From: Glebionis coronaria
Lineage: Eukaryota > Streptophyta > Magnoliopsida > Asterales > Asteraceae
NCBI GenBank assembly: GCA_025667525.1
Contig: CM046881.1
Span: 31,569,580-31,633,579, forward strand
Length of the DNA stretch: 64,000 bases
Direction of reading: 5' to 3'
The notes under the pieces were generated by a model. The model made no database searches, was not told the origin of the DNA, and saw only the letters and a program-made list of their open reading frames with translations. Below, one piece after another: positions 34,250-44,787 of this stretch (position 1 is the stretch's first letter; each line of letters starts with the position of its first letter). The translations under genes were made by a program, and so were the position numbers.

Positions 34250-34877
34250 TAGAGATGGCAAAAAACTCCGAATCCGACGGAGAATCCGATACCCGAATCC
34301 GATTTGACCGGGGATTCCCCGAGTTGACCGGGTATGGGAACGGGGGTGGGGATTCCCCGTTAGTAAAAAGCGGGTATGGAGGCGGGGATGGTAATACCCT
34401 TGGTTCCCCAAACCCGTCCCCGAATCCGCCCCCGAATATATTTATTCTACATATATATATTTTTATATCTTGTATGTTTCAAATATCTATTAGATATTTG
34501 AAACACTATCAATCGATAGTTAATATCTCCTTTGACACTAACCTTCTAGGATGAGCTCTTGTGTGTTAATTTTGTTATTATTAATACTGAGCATGATCGC
34601 ATGCATGTTAATCTCGTTAATGTTGTTTGATATTACCGTATTGTGTTGTTCGTAATGGTTGCGTCATTTGAAAACATATTTTAAATGCTAATTGTGTAAC
34701 GGGAAAAAAAATCCCCGATTCCCCATTAGGGATCCCCGTTCCCCGCTGGGGATGGGGATGGTATGTAGTTTGTAATCCCCAATGGGGATGGGGACGGGGA
34801 TGGGGATAGATATTTAACTTTGGGGATGGGGATGGTAGCAACCATTCCCCGCAAACCCGACCCCGTTGTCATCTCTA
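34250..34877. mobile_element. hAT-like MITE nested in the PIF-like element
   Basis: The ends are TAGAGATGGCAA and TAGAGATGACAA on opposite strands, with an 8-bp TSD TTTATAAT (34242-34249 and 34878-34885). Both features are typical of hAT elements. The interior has GGGGATGGGGATGG-type repeats at both ends in opposite orientation. Confidence 0.85.
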
Positions 34878-35149
34878 TTTATAATCAAACCCATTTTAAA
34901 AAAAAGGTCCACCTAAATAAATTGAGCCCACTTAAAAAAAAACCATTTATAACCAACCCACTCTTTTCTTTATTTCAACCGTCTTCTTCCTCTATGTGAA
35001 ACTGAGCCGTCTTCTTCCCCTATAACACGCACCAGGTTTTTTTTTTCATTTCTTTTCAATTGTGAAATAAGTTGGGCCCCACACAAGTGCGTATATCAAA
35101 GGGTGAGATACTCACCTGTAGCGACTTTTTTTTTGCTTAGGAACCTCAA

Positions 35150-35234
35150 CCCACGCGTGGGTTTTTTGAGGTGGGATAGTGAGGTTCTTGGTAACCCACG
35201 CGTGGGATTTTGACACCTCAGACCCACGAGTGGG
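35150..35234. repeat. Three CCCACGCGTGGG palindromes
   Basis: Perfect 12-bp palindromes at 35150-35161 and 35195-35206 and an imperfect third, CCCACGAGTGGG, at 35223-35234, all near the right end of the PIF-like element. The central ACGCGT fits the CGCG-box family bound by calmodulin-binding CAMTA factors, a resemblance only. Confidence 0.65.
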
Positions 35235-35261
35235 ATTTTCTCCCCACTCCCCCCAGCCTAA

Positions 35262-35510
35262 GAGCATCTACAATGGGGCATTTGACAAAAAGCTTTTTAC
35301 TATTAGAAAAAGCTTTACAAAAGCTTTTTACCATTAAAGAGAATGACTTTTTTGAACATTTTGTAGAAAGACTTAGTGGTTGTAAGTGGTTTGAAGAAAT
35401 GACTTTGTATTCATAAACATGGTCATAAATTCATAAAGCTAAAGTTACTTCAACATTTATGGGTATAAATGCATCAAGTCTTTATAAAGCTTGATGCATA
35501 GCTGATGCTC
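35262..35510. mobile_element. PIF/Harbinger-like MITE abutting the previous one
   Basis: A 249-bp element between TAA at 35259-35261 and TAA at 35511-35513. The ends are GAGCATCTACAATG and, on the minus strand, GAGCATCAGCTATG. AAGCTTT words recur inside. It shares its left TAA with the right TSD of 33976-35258. Confidence 0.7.
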
Positions 35511-35513
35511 TAA

Positions 35514-35697
35514 GTCGATAGCAACTATGATGAACCAGTTAAGGTTCGTTGGTTAGTCTTATTTTATACAAGTTTTTAGCAATGCTAGGAGTGAATCGGA
35601 GTCGAGTCGGAACAAGTTATGCGTGAACAACAAATTAGGTCGAAAAACTAAAATATACAACGCTAAAGAAGTATGTCAAGTCGAAACTTGAAACTAG
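35514..35697. other. Short non-coding spacer
   Basis: No gene or repeat end was recognised. Confidence 0.5.
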
Positions 35698-35705
35698 TAT
35701 ATAAT

Positions 35706-35889
35706 TAGGAACGGAACCAGGGTGTGTCTCGAGACACTTATAAATTTTATTACGTAATATTAAATTTGTTAAAAAAATTATTTTTGTTAGATTTTTGTCA
35801 AATACATCTGATTTCTAAAAATTATATTTGTAGTATTCTTAAGTTTATTGTAAATGTATTTGTTCGTTTTGTGTCTTGTTCCGTCCCTG
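35706..35889. mobile_element. hAT-like MITE, 184 bp
   Basis: The left end is TAGGAACGGAACCAG. The right end, on the minus strand, is CAGGGACGGAACAAG. The 8-bp TSD TATATAAT occurs at 35698-35705 and 35890-35897. Non-coding. Confidence 0.78.
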
Positions 35890-35897
35890 TATATAAT

Positions 35898-36243
35898 ATT
35901 AGCTCAGGTGATTAGAAATGACGGCAAAGGATAGTCAAGTTCGTAAAACAATGTGTATACAACATATTTTCCAATAATGATGTATATAGTTGAATTTATG
36001 AAAACTTTTACTTTTTTTTCTTGAACTAAGGTATAATATTGGGTGGTTGGTGATGCTATAAATGTGTGTTTTGAAAAAGGGCATTGGAGAATATGTATCA
36101 TGTTGGATATCGAATTTGTTCGTTGAGGTTTTCTTTGTGGTGGAGGGATATTCAATCAATAAGTAGCTAGTTAAATTATTTGTATTTTATGATTTGGATT
36201 GTGTATTCTAGGTATATTGATCTACCCGCACACAAAAGTATTG
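35898..36243. other. Non-coding spacer
   Basis: Open stretches on the minus strand are short, overlap each other and carry no family signal. Confidence 0.5.
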
Positions 36244-36251
36244 GTGTCTCG

Positions 36252-36555
36252 TAAAGGTGGCAAAACTGGTGGGCGGCCAGCGGGTTAAACGAGCGCGGGT
36301 GAAATGGGCGAACTAAATAGGTGCAAGTTAATACGGGAAAAAAACATATAAAAACGTAAAAAAAAACTTATTTGAAAGCCGGTGATAGAAAAATAGATAT
36401 AAAATATATGCCTAAGAGTCTAATTAGTATTTTACATGTACGCTTATTAAATTTCTTACATGTGCGTCCGTTTAATTTATTAATAATAAAAAAATGGCCA
36501 AAAAATGCTCTATCAGTATCTATATTTATAAAATGGACAAACTTTGCCACTTCTA
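36252..36555. mobile_element. hAT-like MITE, 304 bp
   Basis: The left end is TAAAGGTGGCAAAACT. The right end, on the minus strand, is TAGAAGTGGCAAAGTT. The 8-bp TSD GTGTCTCG occurs at 36244-36251 and 36556-36563. Non-coding. Confidence 0.82.
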
Positions 36556-36603
36556 GTGTCTCGGGTGTAAAAAACATTTTAAGCTAATTAGGCTAGAGCA
36601 CTA

Positions 36604-37053
36604 TGTCACGGACTTGTCTCTACAAGGGTCTTCCGTACGACACTTAGTCTATACCAAGTTAGCCTTGCTCCAAACACTCAACGATCTAGGCAACAGAGAA
36701 AGCTACTAAGAAAGAACACAAGTGAATTAGGGGAAAATGCTTGTATTACTTGAGAATGCTTTACAAGAGAGAATACAAGTGAAACATGAGATGATTTCCC
36801 CAAATGAGGATGGCCTATTTATACTACTACTCTAGGGTAACATTAGGGCTTTATTTACAACTCCAAGGCAAGGCCCATAATGATCTACAAGCTTCCATTA
36901 GGGTTTCTATAAGCTTCCATGAGTTTTCTAAAGTCTTCCATAATATTCCACCAAGTCTTCTAAAGACTTCCATAACATTCCATCAAGTCTTCTAGTCTTG
37001 AGTAGAACACTCCGGGTCCCCGTTAACCTTGTGAAACTAGGCGGGACATGACA
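36604..37053 (-). repeat. chromovirus 3' LTR (left)
   Basis: 450 bp, with a TATAAATAG box on the minus strand at about 36816-36824. It pairs with 41709-42154. Confidence 0.9.
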
Positions 37054-37070
37054 TCCTCCCCCACCTAAGC
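37054..37070 (-). other. chromovirus polypurine tract
   Basis: The minus strand reads TTAGGTGGGGGAGGA directly before the LTR start TGTCATG. Confidence 0.75.
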
Positions 37071-37109
37071 TCGCGACGTCCTCGTCGTGCCATCCTCGTG
37101 ATACTTCTT

Positions 37110-40100
37110 GATCTCGTCCTTGAATTGCCACAATAAGTCTTACGCTTCCCAACAAGTTTTCCGCTTCCCAACTTGCTTCACTATCGGTCAAGTCACGCCA
37201 TTTGATCAAGTACTTCTTATAGCTCGGAACTCCTCATCTCCTTATCATACGATCAGACAAAATCTCTTCGACCTCTCGATCATACGAAGTAACAACTGTC
37301 GTCGGTGCTCGCTTCGACACTCCTCGGTTAGGATCTTCCTCGTTTCCATGATAAGGCTTGAGAAAGCTTACGTGAAAGACTGGATCATTCTTCAACTTGG
37401 GCAGTAGTTGAACTCGATAAGATACCTTTCCAACACATCCGATCACCGGGAAAGGGCCTTCATACCTCCGTATCAATCCTTTATGAACATTTCGCAATGA
37501 CTTGAATTGTTGAGGCAAGAGCTTCACCATCACTTGATCTCCGACCTCGAACTCAACGTGTCTCCTCATCTCGTCCGCCCATTTCTTCATCTTTTTAGCC
37601 GCTTTGTCCAAAGAAGCTCGGGCCGTGCCCGTTTGCACGTGCTACTCTTTCATAGTTTTATAAGCGGCCGGGCTACTTCCCTCGTATGATGCGGCTAAGG
37701 CATTTGGTGTCAATGGTTGGCGCCCCGTGACCAACTCAAAAGGACTCTTCCCTGTGGCTTCACTTCGTTGCATGTTGTAAGAGAATTGTGCAATGTCAAG
37801 AAGTTTAGCCCAATCATGTTGGTTGGCACTCACATAGTGCCTAAGATAGAGCTCCAATAGTTCATTCACCCTCTCGGTTTGCCTATCTGTTTGGGGATGA
37901 AAACTCGTAGAGAAGTTCAAATTTGTCCCCATGATCTTGAACAACTCCGTCCACAAGCGCCCCGTGAATCTCGGATCTCAATCGCTAACAATCACATGTG
38001 GCACTCCCCAATACTTCACCACATTATTGAAGAAGAGCTTGGTCGTATCATCCGCGGTAACATCAGATGGCGCGGCTATAAAAGTACCATACTTCGAGAA
38101 TCTATCGACCACCACAATAATACTCCCACTGCCCTCCGACTTCGGCAAGCATGTGATAAAGTCCATGGAGACACTCTCCCATGGTCCTTTAGGCGTAGGT
38201 AAAGGCTCCAACAATCCTCTGGATTTCTTTTGCTCTATCTTGTCTTGTTGGCAAATAAGGCACGTCCGAACATATGTCTCAACATCGTCCTCCATCATCG
38301 GCCAATAATAAGTGCCCTCGACCAATGTCAACGTCCTTTTCATCCCTGGATGACCAGACAACTTCGAATCATGATACTCTCTCAAGATTACTCGCCTAAG
38401 ATCACCCCACTTAGGCACGTAAAGCCGATCTCCTTTGGTGAACAACATGTCTCCTTTAAGCCAAAATATCTGAGTCTTCCCGTCCTTCGCTAAGGAAACG
38501 ATCTTCTTGGCCATAGGATCATGTTCCAATCCTTCCTTGATTCGGTCTTGGAGGAAGAATTGAGCTTGTGTAATTTCCGCAAACTCCGCTTTGCGACTTA
38601 ATGCATCGGCTACCATATTAGCCTTCCCCGGCTTGTACTCCAATTGGTATTCGAACTCGGCTCGGAAGTCTTGCCAACGAGATTGCTTGGGACTTAACTT
38701 CTTTTATGTTTGAAAGTAACTCGTGGCAATGTTATCTGTCTTGATCACGAATCTCGAACCCAACAAATAATGCCTCCAAATCCTCAAGCAATGGATAACC
38801 GCCGTCATCTCCTTCTCTTGCACTGTGTACTTCCTTTCCATCTCATTTAGCTTTCTACTCTCGAACGCGATCGGATATCCATCTTGCATTAGAACTCCTT
38901 CAATGGCAAAATCCGATGCATCCGTATGTAACTCGAAAGGCATGGTCACATCCGGTAGTCTCAACACCGGCTCTTCCACAACCGCCTTCTTTAACTTCTT
39001 GAACGCCGCTTGACACTCCATACTCCAATCCTAAACTTTGTTCTTATTCAAAAGATCCGTCAATGATGATGCTACCGCCGAATATCCCATGATAAATCTT
39101 CGATAATAGTTCACCAAGCCAAGGAAAGACTGCAACTCCGTCACTTTTGTTGGTGGTTCCCAATCTTGGATAGCTTTAATCTTTACCCCATCCATCATCA
39201 AGCCTCCATCCTTGATCTTGTGGCCCAAGAACTCGACTTCATCTTGAGCCAAAGAGCATTTCTCTAACTTCACATAAAGTTCATTGTCTCGCAACACCTT
39301 GAACACTTGTTTCAAATGTAAGACATGCTCTTCAAAAGTATGACTATAAATGACAATATCATCCAAGTATACAACCACAAATTTATCGTGGAATGGATGA
39401 AATAACTTATTCATGAGGGTACAAAATGTCGCGGGAGCATTTGTCAATCCTGACGGCATGACTAAGAACTCGTAAGAGCCATACCTCGTGACGCACGTCG
39501 TCTTAGCCTCATCTCCCTCCGCTATCCTTACTTGGTAGTACCCCGATCTCAAATCCAACATAGTGAAGTATCTCTCCTTCCAAAGTTGATCAAACAAATC
39601 CGTAATAAGAGAAATAGGGTACTTATTCTTGATTGTTACCTTATTGAGTGCCCGGTAGTGTATGCACTTCCGCAAGGACCCGTCCTTTTTCCTTTGAAAT
39701 AGTACCGGCGCACCATATGGAGCTTTCGAGGGTCGAATGTAGCCCGCATCCATCAGTTCCTTGAGTTGCCTCCTCAACTCTTCTAACTCGGGTGGCGGCA
39801 TTCGGTAAGGGGCTTTGGTGGGGGGGGGGGGGGGGGCTTGGAACCCGCTTCCAACTCGATGGTATGATCCACCTCTCGCCTCGGTGGTAGCTTCTTTGGC
39901 AACTCCTTGGGCATCACATCCTTGAACTCTTCAAAAACCCTCTCGATCACCTTTGGTACCTCCACTTTGCTTGATTCCACCTCCGTCTCTATCCTTGTCA
40001 CCGCCAAATAGCAAGGCTCACTCTTGTTGAATCCTTTCTTGAATTGCATGGCCGAAAGGGTCTTTGCTCCACTATTGGAATCCTGCTCCGTGCTCACCAT

Positions 40101-40469
40101 ACAAGTCTTTCCACCATCTAGGATACATAAAGAATTAGCAACCGACATAGGAAAAGCTCGTGCCTTATCGAGAAACTCTAAACCAAGAACCACTTTGAAG
40201 TCATCCATCGGGACCACCGACAAATCAATCGTCCCTTCCCAATCTCCAATCTTTGCTCGGACATCCTTAGCCACTCCATGAATCAGTTTGGCCTCCGAGT
40301 TTACCGCCTTGATAGTTCCACTCCTCTTCGTAGTGTTAATACCTAGCCGCTTAGCTTCATCAACCGCCACAAAGTTATGAGTTGCACCGGAATCGACTAG
40401 AGCACGCACCTTTACTCCATTGTTGATTTCTTCGACATATTGTAGGCCTTTTCCTACAACTTTTGGCAC
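37110..40469 (-). pseudogene. gypsy pol: protease, RT, RNase H, integrase, chromodomain
   Basis: Reading the minus strand, protease comes first (ALVDSGATHNFV, near 40390), then the RT entry [20 protein letters not shown]. Reverse transcriptase has [17 protein letters not shown] and the catalytic YLDDIVIYS. RNase H has FELHTDASDFA, with [15 protein letters not shown] following. Integrase has the HHCC finger (HPGMKRT, then CLICQQ) and the block HPQTDRQTERVN. The chromodomain has EEILSDRMIRR and YLIKWRDLTDSEASW. A 17-C tract (39820-39836) shifts the frame between protease and RT. Stops at 39031, 38704, 37978, 37642 and 37234 break the rest. Four of these fit C-to-T and one G-to-A changes from the expected codon. 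The intact family integrates with chromatin preference through the chromodomain. This copy is not functional. Confidence 0.88.
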
Positions 40470-40725
40470 CTACGTCTTCGCCTTGATTGCATTCAAGAAC
40501 CTCATCGAACCCATGCTTCCGCAACTACTCGTACCTTCGTCTCTATGTGTCGACATCACATTGAGGCTAGCTTTCTTCGGGCAATCTCGAGCTCTATGAG
40601 GTCCATCACAAATGAAGCATCCACCACTTTTGTAACTCGTCTTTAAGTCTTTCTCCTTTCCGGTAGGGGGTTTCTTCGCATAAGAACTTCGGTTTTTCTC
40701 CCATACCTTTCTCCTGGCTTACCCT

Positions 40726-41690
40726 TCAAGGCTTCGAAGGTTCCCTCCTCGAACTAAAGTCAATCAAGGTCTCAGCGTGGGCAATAGCCGTAGCCACGTC
40801 TTGGACTCCACGTCGCTCTAACTCCGTCTTAGCCCATCCTTGCAACCCATTACGAAAGTAAAAGAGAGAGTCTTGCTCGAATAGTTCCTGAATCTCCAAG
40901 GTAAGTGTAGTGAACTCTTTCACATATTCCTTAATCGCTCTGGTTTGCTTAAGTTTACGAAGCCGACTCTTCGCCTCGTTCTTAGCATTCTCCAGATAGA
41001 ATTGCCTCTTGAAATCCGCAACGAAATCAACCCAAGTATTAATAGTAAACGTACCTCGTTCGATATCTCAATGCTGATGTCTCCACCATAATGTCGCAGT
41101 GTTTATCAAGTAGTGATTAGCCGTCTCGATCTTCATAGCATCCTCCACTATCTTGGCACCCTTCAAGTATCGCTCCATCTCCCATAAGAAATCACTGACC
41201 GCTCTAGCCTCTCGCTTTCCTACGAAAGATGATGGTTTAGGAATGTCCACTATTAGACCATGATTACTAGTGCCACCTACACTAAATAAGGACAACTTGC
41301 ACAACTCTACATCCGCTCGCAAGCTTCACATAGTTTCATGAATTGCATAGATCTCTTCCCCGAACTCCTCCTTTTATTTTTGTCATCTCATCCTTGAGCA
41401 AATCTCATAAGCCAAGGATTTCGCGCTTCATATCGCCACTAAGAGCATTTAGGACTTCTCTAAAGTCCTCCCTCATGCTCACAACTTCGGTTTCCAAATT
41501 CTCGACTCGGTTGTTCATCGCCATCATGGATGTCTCAACACCCTCCACTCTCTTATCCAAACTTGCCACAACGTCTCTCGTGGATCCTCTCTTCTTGGGG
41601 TCTTGGTTATCATTTTGACCATAGTTCCCATCATCAACACTTCCGCTAGCATCATTCTTCTCGGTTTCAATCGCCATCGTCTCGAATCGA
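40726..41690 (-). pseudogene. gypsy gag with in-frame stops
   Basis: The N-terminal part (to 41405) is coiled-coil-like, with SLDKRVEGVETSMMAMNNRV then a Met-Arg-Glu-rich helix. The gag core (41322-40726) includes PSSFVGKREARAVSDFLWEM, TATLWWRHQH and KEYVKEFTTL. Two stops, both TGA on the coding strand, fall at 41405 and 41068. A zinc-knuckle-like remnant lies around 40560-40620, upstream of the protease. Confidence 0.8.
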
Positions 41691-41694
41691 TCTC

Positions 41695-41706
41695 GCTCTG
41701 ATACCA
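41695..41706 (-). other. chromovirus primer binding site, tRNA-Met
   Basis: TGGTATCAGAGC on the minus strand, two bases after the 5' LTR end. Confidence 0.85.
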
Positions 41707-41708
41707 CT

Positions 41709-42154
41709 TGTCACGGACTTGTCTCTACAAGAGTCTTTCGTGTGGCACTTAGTCTCTACCAAGTCAGCCTTGCTTCAAACACTCAACGATCTAGGCAACA
41801 AAGAAAGCTACTAAAAAAGAACACAAGTGAATTAGGGGAAAATGCTTGTATTACTTGAGAATACTTTACAAGAGAGAATACAAGTGAAAGATGAGATGAT
41901 TTCCGCAATTGAGGATGTCCTATTTATACTGCTACTCTAGGGCAACACTAGGGATTTATTTACAACTCCAAGACAAGGCCCATAATCTACAAGCTTCCAT
42001 TAGGGTTTCTATAAACTTCCATGAGTCTTCTAAAGTTTTCCATAATATTCCATCAAATCTTCTAAAGACTTTCATAACATTCCGTCAAGTCTTCTAGCCT
42101 TGAGTAGAACACTCTAGACCCCGTTAACCTTGTGAAACTAGGTGGGACGTGACA
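41709..42154 (-). repeat. chromovirus 5' LTR (right)
   Basis: 446 bp; TATAAATAG on the minus strand at about 41920-41928. It pairs with 36604-37053. Confidence 0.9.
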
Positions 42155-42850
42155 ACTCGACATATTAAGGTCACAAAAACTGAGTCTTAGAGTAAGGAAG
42201 ACACGTATTTATTGTTATGGAGCCCTTTAAGTGTATGTCTTCGACCAACCAAAAATTTAAAAAACCGACTTGTGCAATATGTGTTTTTTGAGTGTGTGTT
42301 TTAGTGAGTAATTTTCTATTCGAAGTGTGTATGTTTTGATAGTAAAATCAGTTGCTTTCACAATATTGTTAGTAATGAATTTAGTTGTAGGGAAAAAACT
42401 GATGTAATGTTATGATAAGAACAAGTTCAATCTTGCTTCTTCTTATAGGATCATGAAGTACGATGATTGTTCAAAAAATAAAAGATTAATTTCATATATC
42501 ATCCTACTTTTAAACTTAATTTCATATATTATCTTATTTTCAAACTTAATTTCATATATCATCCTACTTTCAAAAATAAAATAAAATCACAGGAAAATCA
42601 ATATTAAAATTTCTTTCGTCTAATTTGACATGTGTTAGCTACACCTATCTTATGGTTAATTAATTATTCAGATATATTAGAAAATATATTATACCTTAAC
42701 TAATTAGGTATTTTTGTATTAAATAATCAATATCATAAAATTATCAAATTGCATTACTTGGCTTTGCCGTGGTATTGGTATCAAAAAAATCTCAACCACA
42801 AGTTTAGGTTCGTGCTTAAGGTACCAAAAAAAATCTCATATTAAAAAAAG
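42155..42850. other. AT-rich non-coding DNA, no gene seen
   Basis: A motif TTTCATATATCATCCTACTTTCAAA recurs three times around 42490-42575. No coding. Confidence 0.5.
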
Positions 42851-43019
42851 GAGTTGATTTGCACACTCTCCAAATTGATTGGCACACTCAAAAAGTAGTG
42901 TGTCATGACATATATATCCTTACATCATGTGTATTCATGTTTATATTACAAGGATATATATGTCAACACATTATACTTTTGAATATGCCAATCAATTAAA
43001 AGAGTGTACAAATCATCTC
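42851..43019. mobile_element. Foldback MITE, 169 bp
   Basis: Two arms of about 70 bp are inverted copies: the left begins GAGTTGATTTGCACACTC and the right, on the minus strand, GAGATGATTTGTACACTC. The similarity runs to TGACATATATATCCTT near the centre. TSD and superfamily are not clear. Confidence 0.65.
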
Positions 43020-44008
43020 TCATTAGAAAATAATACATTTTTAGGTACATAATCAAACTCTCATAAAAAATTAGTCCATTCAACAAAAGTAACGAGACTC
43101 CTAGAACCAATAAATAAATCAATTGCATGGCTTTTGTAACGCGATACCTACTCATGTGCACGTGTGACAACAAAGCTAAAAATTAGTGCTAGTTTTTTTT
43201 TAAGAATAAGCCAAATAGTAAATAAATAAATTACTTGGCTTTAAAACATATTCGTCATCTGTTTTTTTAAGTTATAACGTTTATTATACAGATAGACTAG
43301 ACAGACTTGTCTGAAAGATTACGGAAGCCTTTTATGTTTCTAATAAAAAACTGGAGAAAAAACTGTGTAGTAATGAAGCTAGAAAAATGTTACCTTTTTT
43401 TGTGTGTTAAAAGTAGATGAGAAGAGTTTATTTTATAGTTAATTCATGTTTTGATCATCAAGACAGAATATATGCTCCTAAAATAATTTAACATGCAAAT
43501 TTGTTAAATATAAAACACGATGTGCAATTTTACATACACAAACATATTCAGTCATGATTTAATAAGAAATTCTAAATCTATTCTTTAAATATATGTACAG
43601 AATTTTCTGGAAAAAAAAACTAAATTCGTAGCAAAAAAGATATTGAAATCTGCCCGCACCCAGGCGAATTTAGGAGCTGCATTCGTGTTCGCAGGTCGCG
43701 CACTCATGCAAAAGTTCAGTAGATTCGAACCTGTTTTTTACCTAAAAATCTTACTTTCTTCTCGTGCCTCACTTTAAGACATAGCATCTCATTCATATTA
43801 ACTTTATTTTGAACATATTTTAGCTCGTTATGAAGCTATATTCGAGGAGAACGCAAAACTACTAATTACTACGAATATATATAACATAATCATATATGAA
43901 ATATTTTCCGGACTTTGCAAAAACTCATTTTACAAAGCAATTTTTCTAACATTGGTTTTCTGAATGCTTCGCATTTTTAATATTCGAGCCAAATGTTTGA
44001 TTACAAAT
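43020..44008. other. AT-rich non-coding DNA, no gene seen
   Basis: No open frame or repeat end was recognised. Confidence 0.5.
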
Positions 44009-44011
44009 TTA

Positions 44012-44369
44012 GGGTGCGTTTGGTATGCTAAAAGGAATCACTATCGGTAACGGAATATTATAAGGGTGGAATGGTAATGAATATATTATAATCGATTTTT
44101 TTTTGGTTTGTATTAGTTGGTTATGTAATAATTTAATAAAATTTAAAATTTACAAATATATATGGTGGAGAAATTTGTATTTTAATAAATATACGGTGGA
44201 GAAGTAAAATACACAAGACCGACGGGAATGAAATATGAATGTCACCTTTACCCACTACTATGAATCAATGGGTATCCTTTCATAACCTCATTTCCATAGA
44301 CATTAACCAAACATTTTTATTAGTTACGATATTCATTACACTATTCCCCAAATACTACCAAACGCACCC
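44012..44369. mobile_element. Tourist-like (PIF/Harbinger) MITE
   Basis: A 14-bp perfect terminal inverted repeat GGGTGCGTTTGGTA, flanked by TTA at 44009-44011 and 44370-44372. 358 bp, non-coding. Confidence 0.85.
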
Positions 44370-44372
44370 TTA

Positions 44373-44784
44373 GAGCACACGGTACGGTGCCGGCTACTCG
44401 GCTGGCCACGACGGCGCCAACCGTACCGTTGCTCGCATCGTCGGTTTTGGGCTGGCTACAATCAGCCGACGTCGTCGCCCACGGCGCGAGGCCATGGCGC
44501 AGCCAACCACACCGTGGCTCGCGCCATGGAGTTGAGTTATCGTTTTTATTTTTTTTCTTTTTTTGAAAATTTAAAAATCCTACCATTGGAATAACGGGTA
44601 CTTTTTTTTTTTTTTTGACCGTTTGACCGTTTGGTGGGGTGACGACGACACGAGAATTCTCGTGTTAACCAGGGAGGGGGGTTGTGCCATCGTAGAGTGT
44701 TTTGGTGTCGTGAGAGTAAAAGGTGATGTGGCATTATTTTTTGCCCACGACACGAGCTTGATGGCTCGACTGCACCGTATGCTC
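44373..44784. mobile_element. GC-rich PIF-like MITE abutting the previous MITE
   Basis: The left end is GAGCACACGGTACGGTG. The right end, on the minus strand, is GAGCATACGGTGCAGTC. TTA occurs at 44370-44372 and 44785-44787. The left half is strikingly GC-rich for this window. It shares its left TTA with the right TSD of 44012-44369. Confidence 0.75.
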
Positions 44785-44787
44785 TTA

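Larger units (their letters stand above)
33976..35258. mobile_element. PIF/Harbinger-like element upstream of ERF gene
   Basis: The ends are GGCTAGGGGGAGTGG at left and, on the minus strand, GGCTGGGGGGAGTGG at right, bracketed by TAA (33973-33975 and 35259-35261). It encloses a hAT-type element (34250-34877); without it the element is about 647 bp and non-coding. It begins about 390 bp upstream of the ERF start codon. Confidence 0.8.
36604..42154 (-). mobile_element. Ty3/gypsy chromovirus-type element
   Basis: 5.55 kb on the minus strand with LTRs starting TGTCACGGAC or TGTCACGTCC depending on strand, a methionine-tRNA primer site next to the right LTR and a purine tract next to the left. 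Gag, protease, reverse transcriptase, RNase H, integrase and a C-terminal chromodomain are present in the standard order. The 5-bp flanks (CACTA left, ACTCG right) do not match, so no TSD is claimed. The LTRs differ at about 34 positions and by one 4-bp gap, so this copy is old. Confidence 0.9.

Noticed and set aside
34255..34841. Open frames of Pro/Gly/Asp-rich peptides
   Set aside because: They lie wholly within the hAT MITE and come from its GGGGATGG repeats.
36599..42159. TSD for the chromovirus-type element
   Set aside because: The flanks CACTA and ACTCG do not match, so I did not force a shifted boundary.
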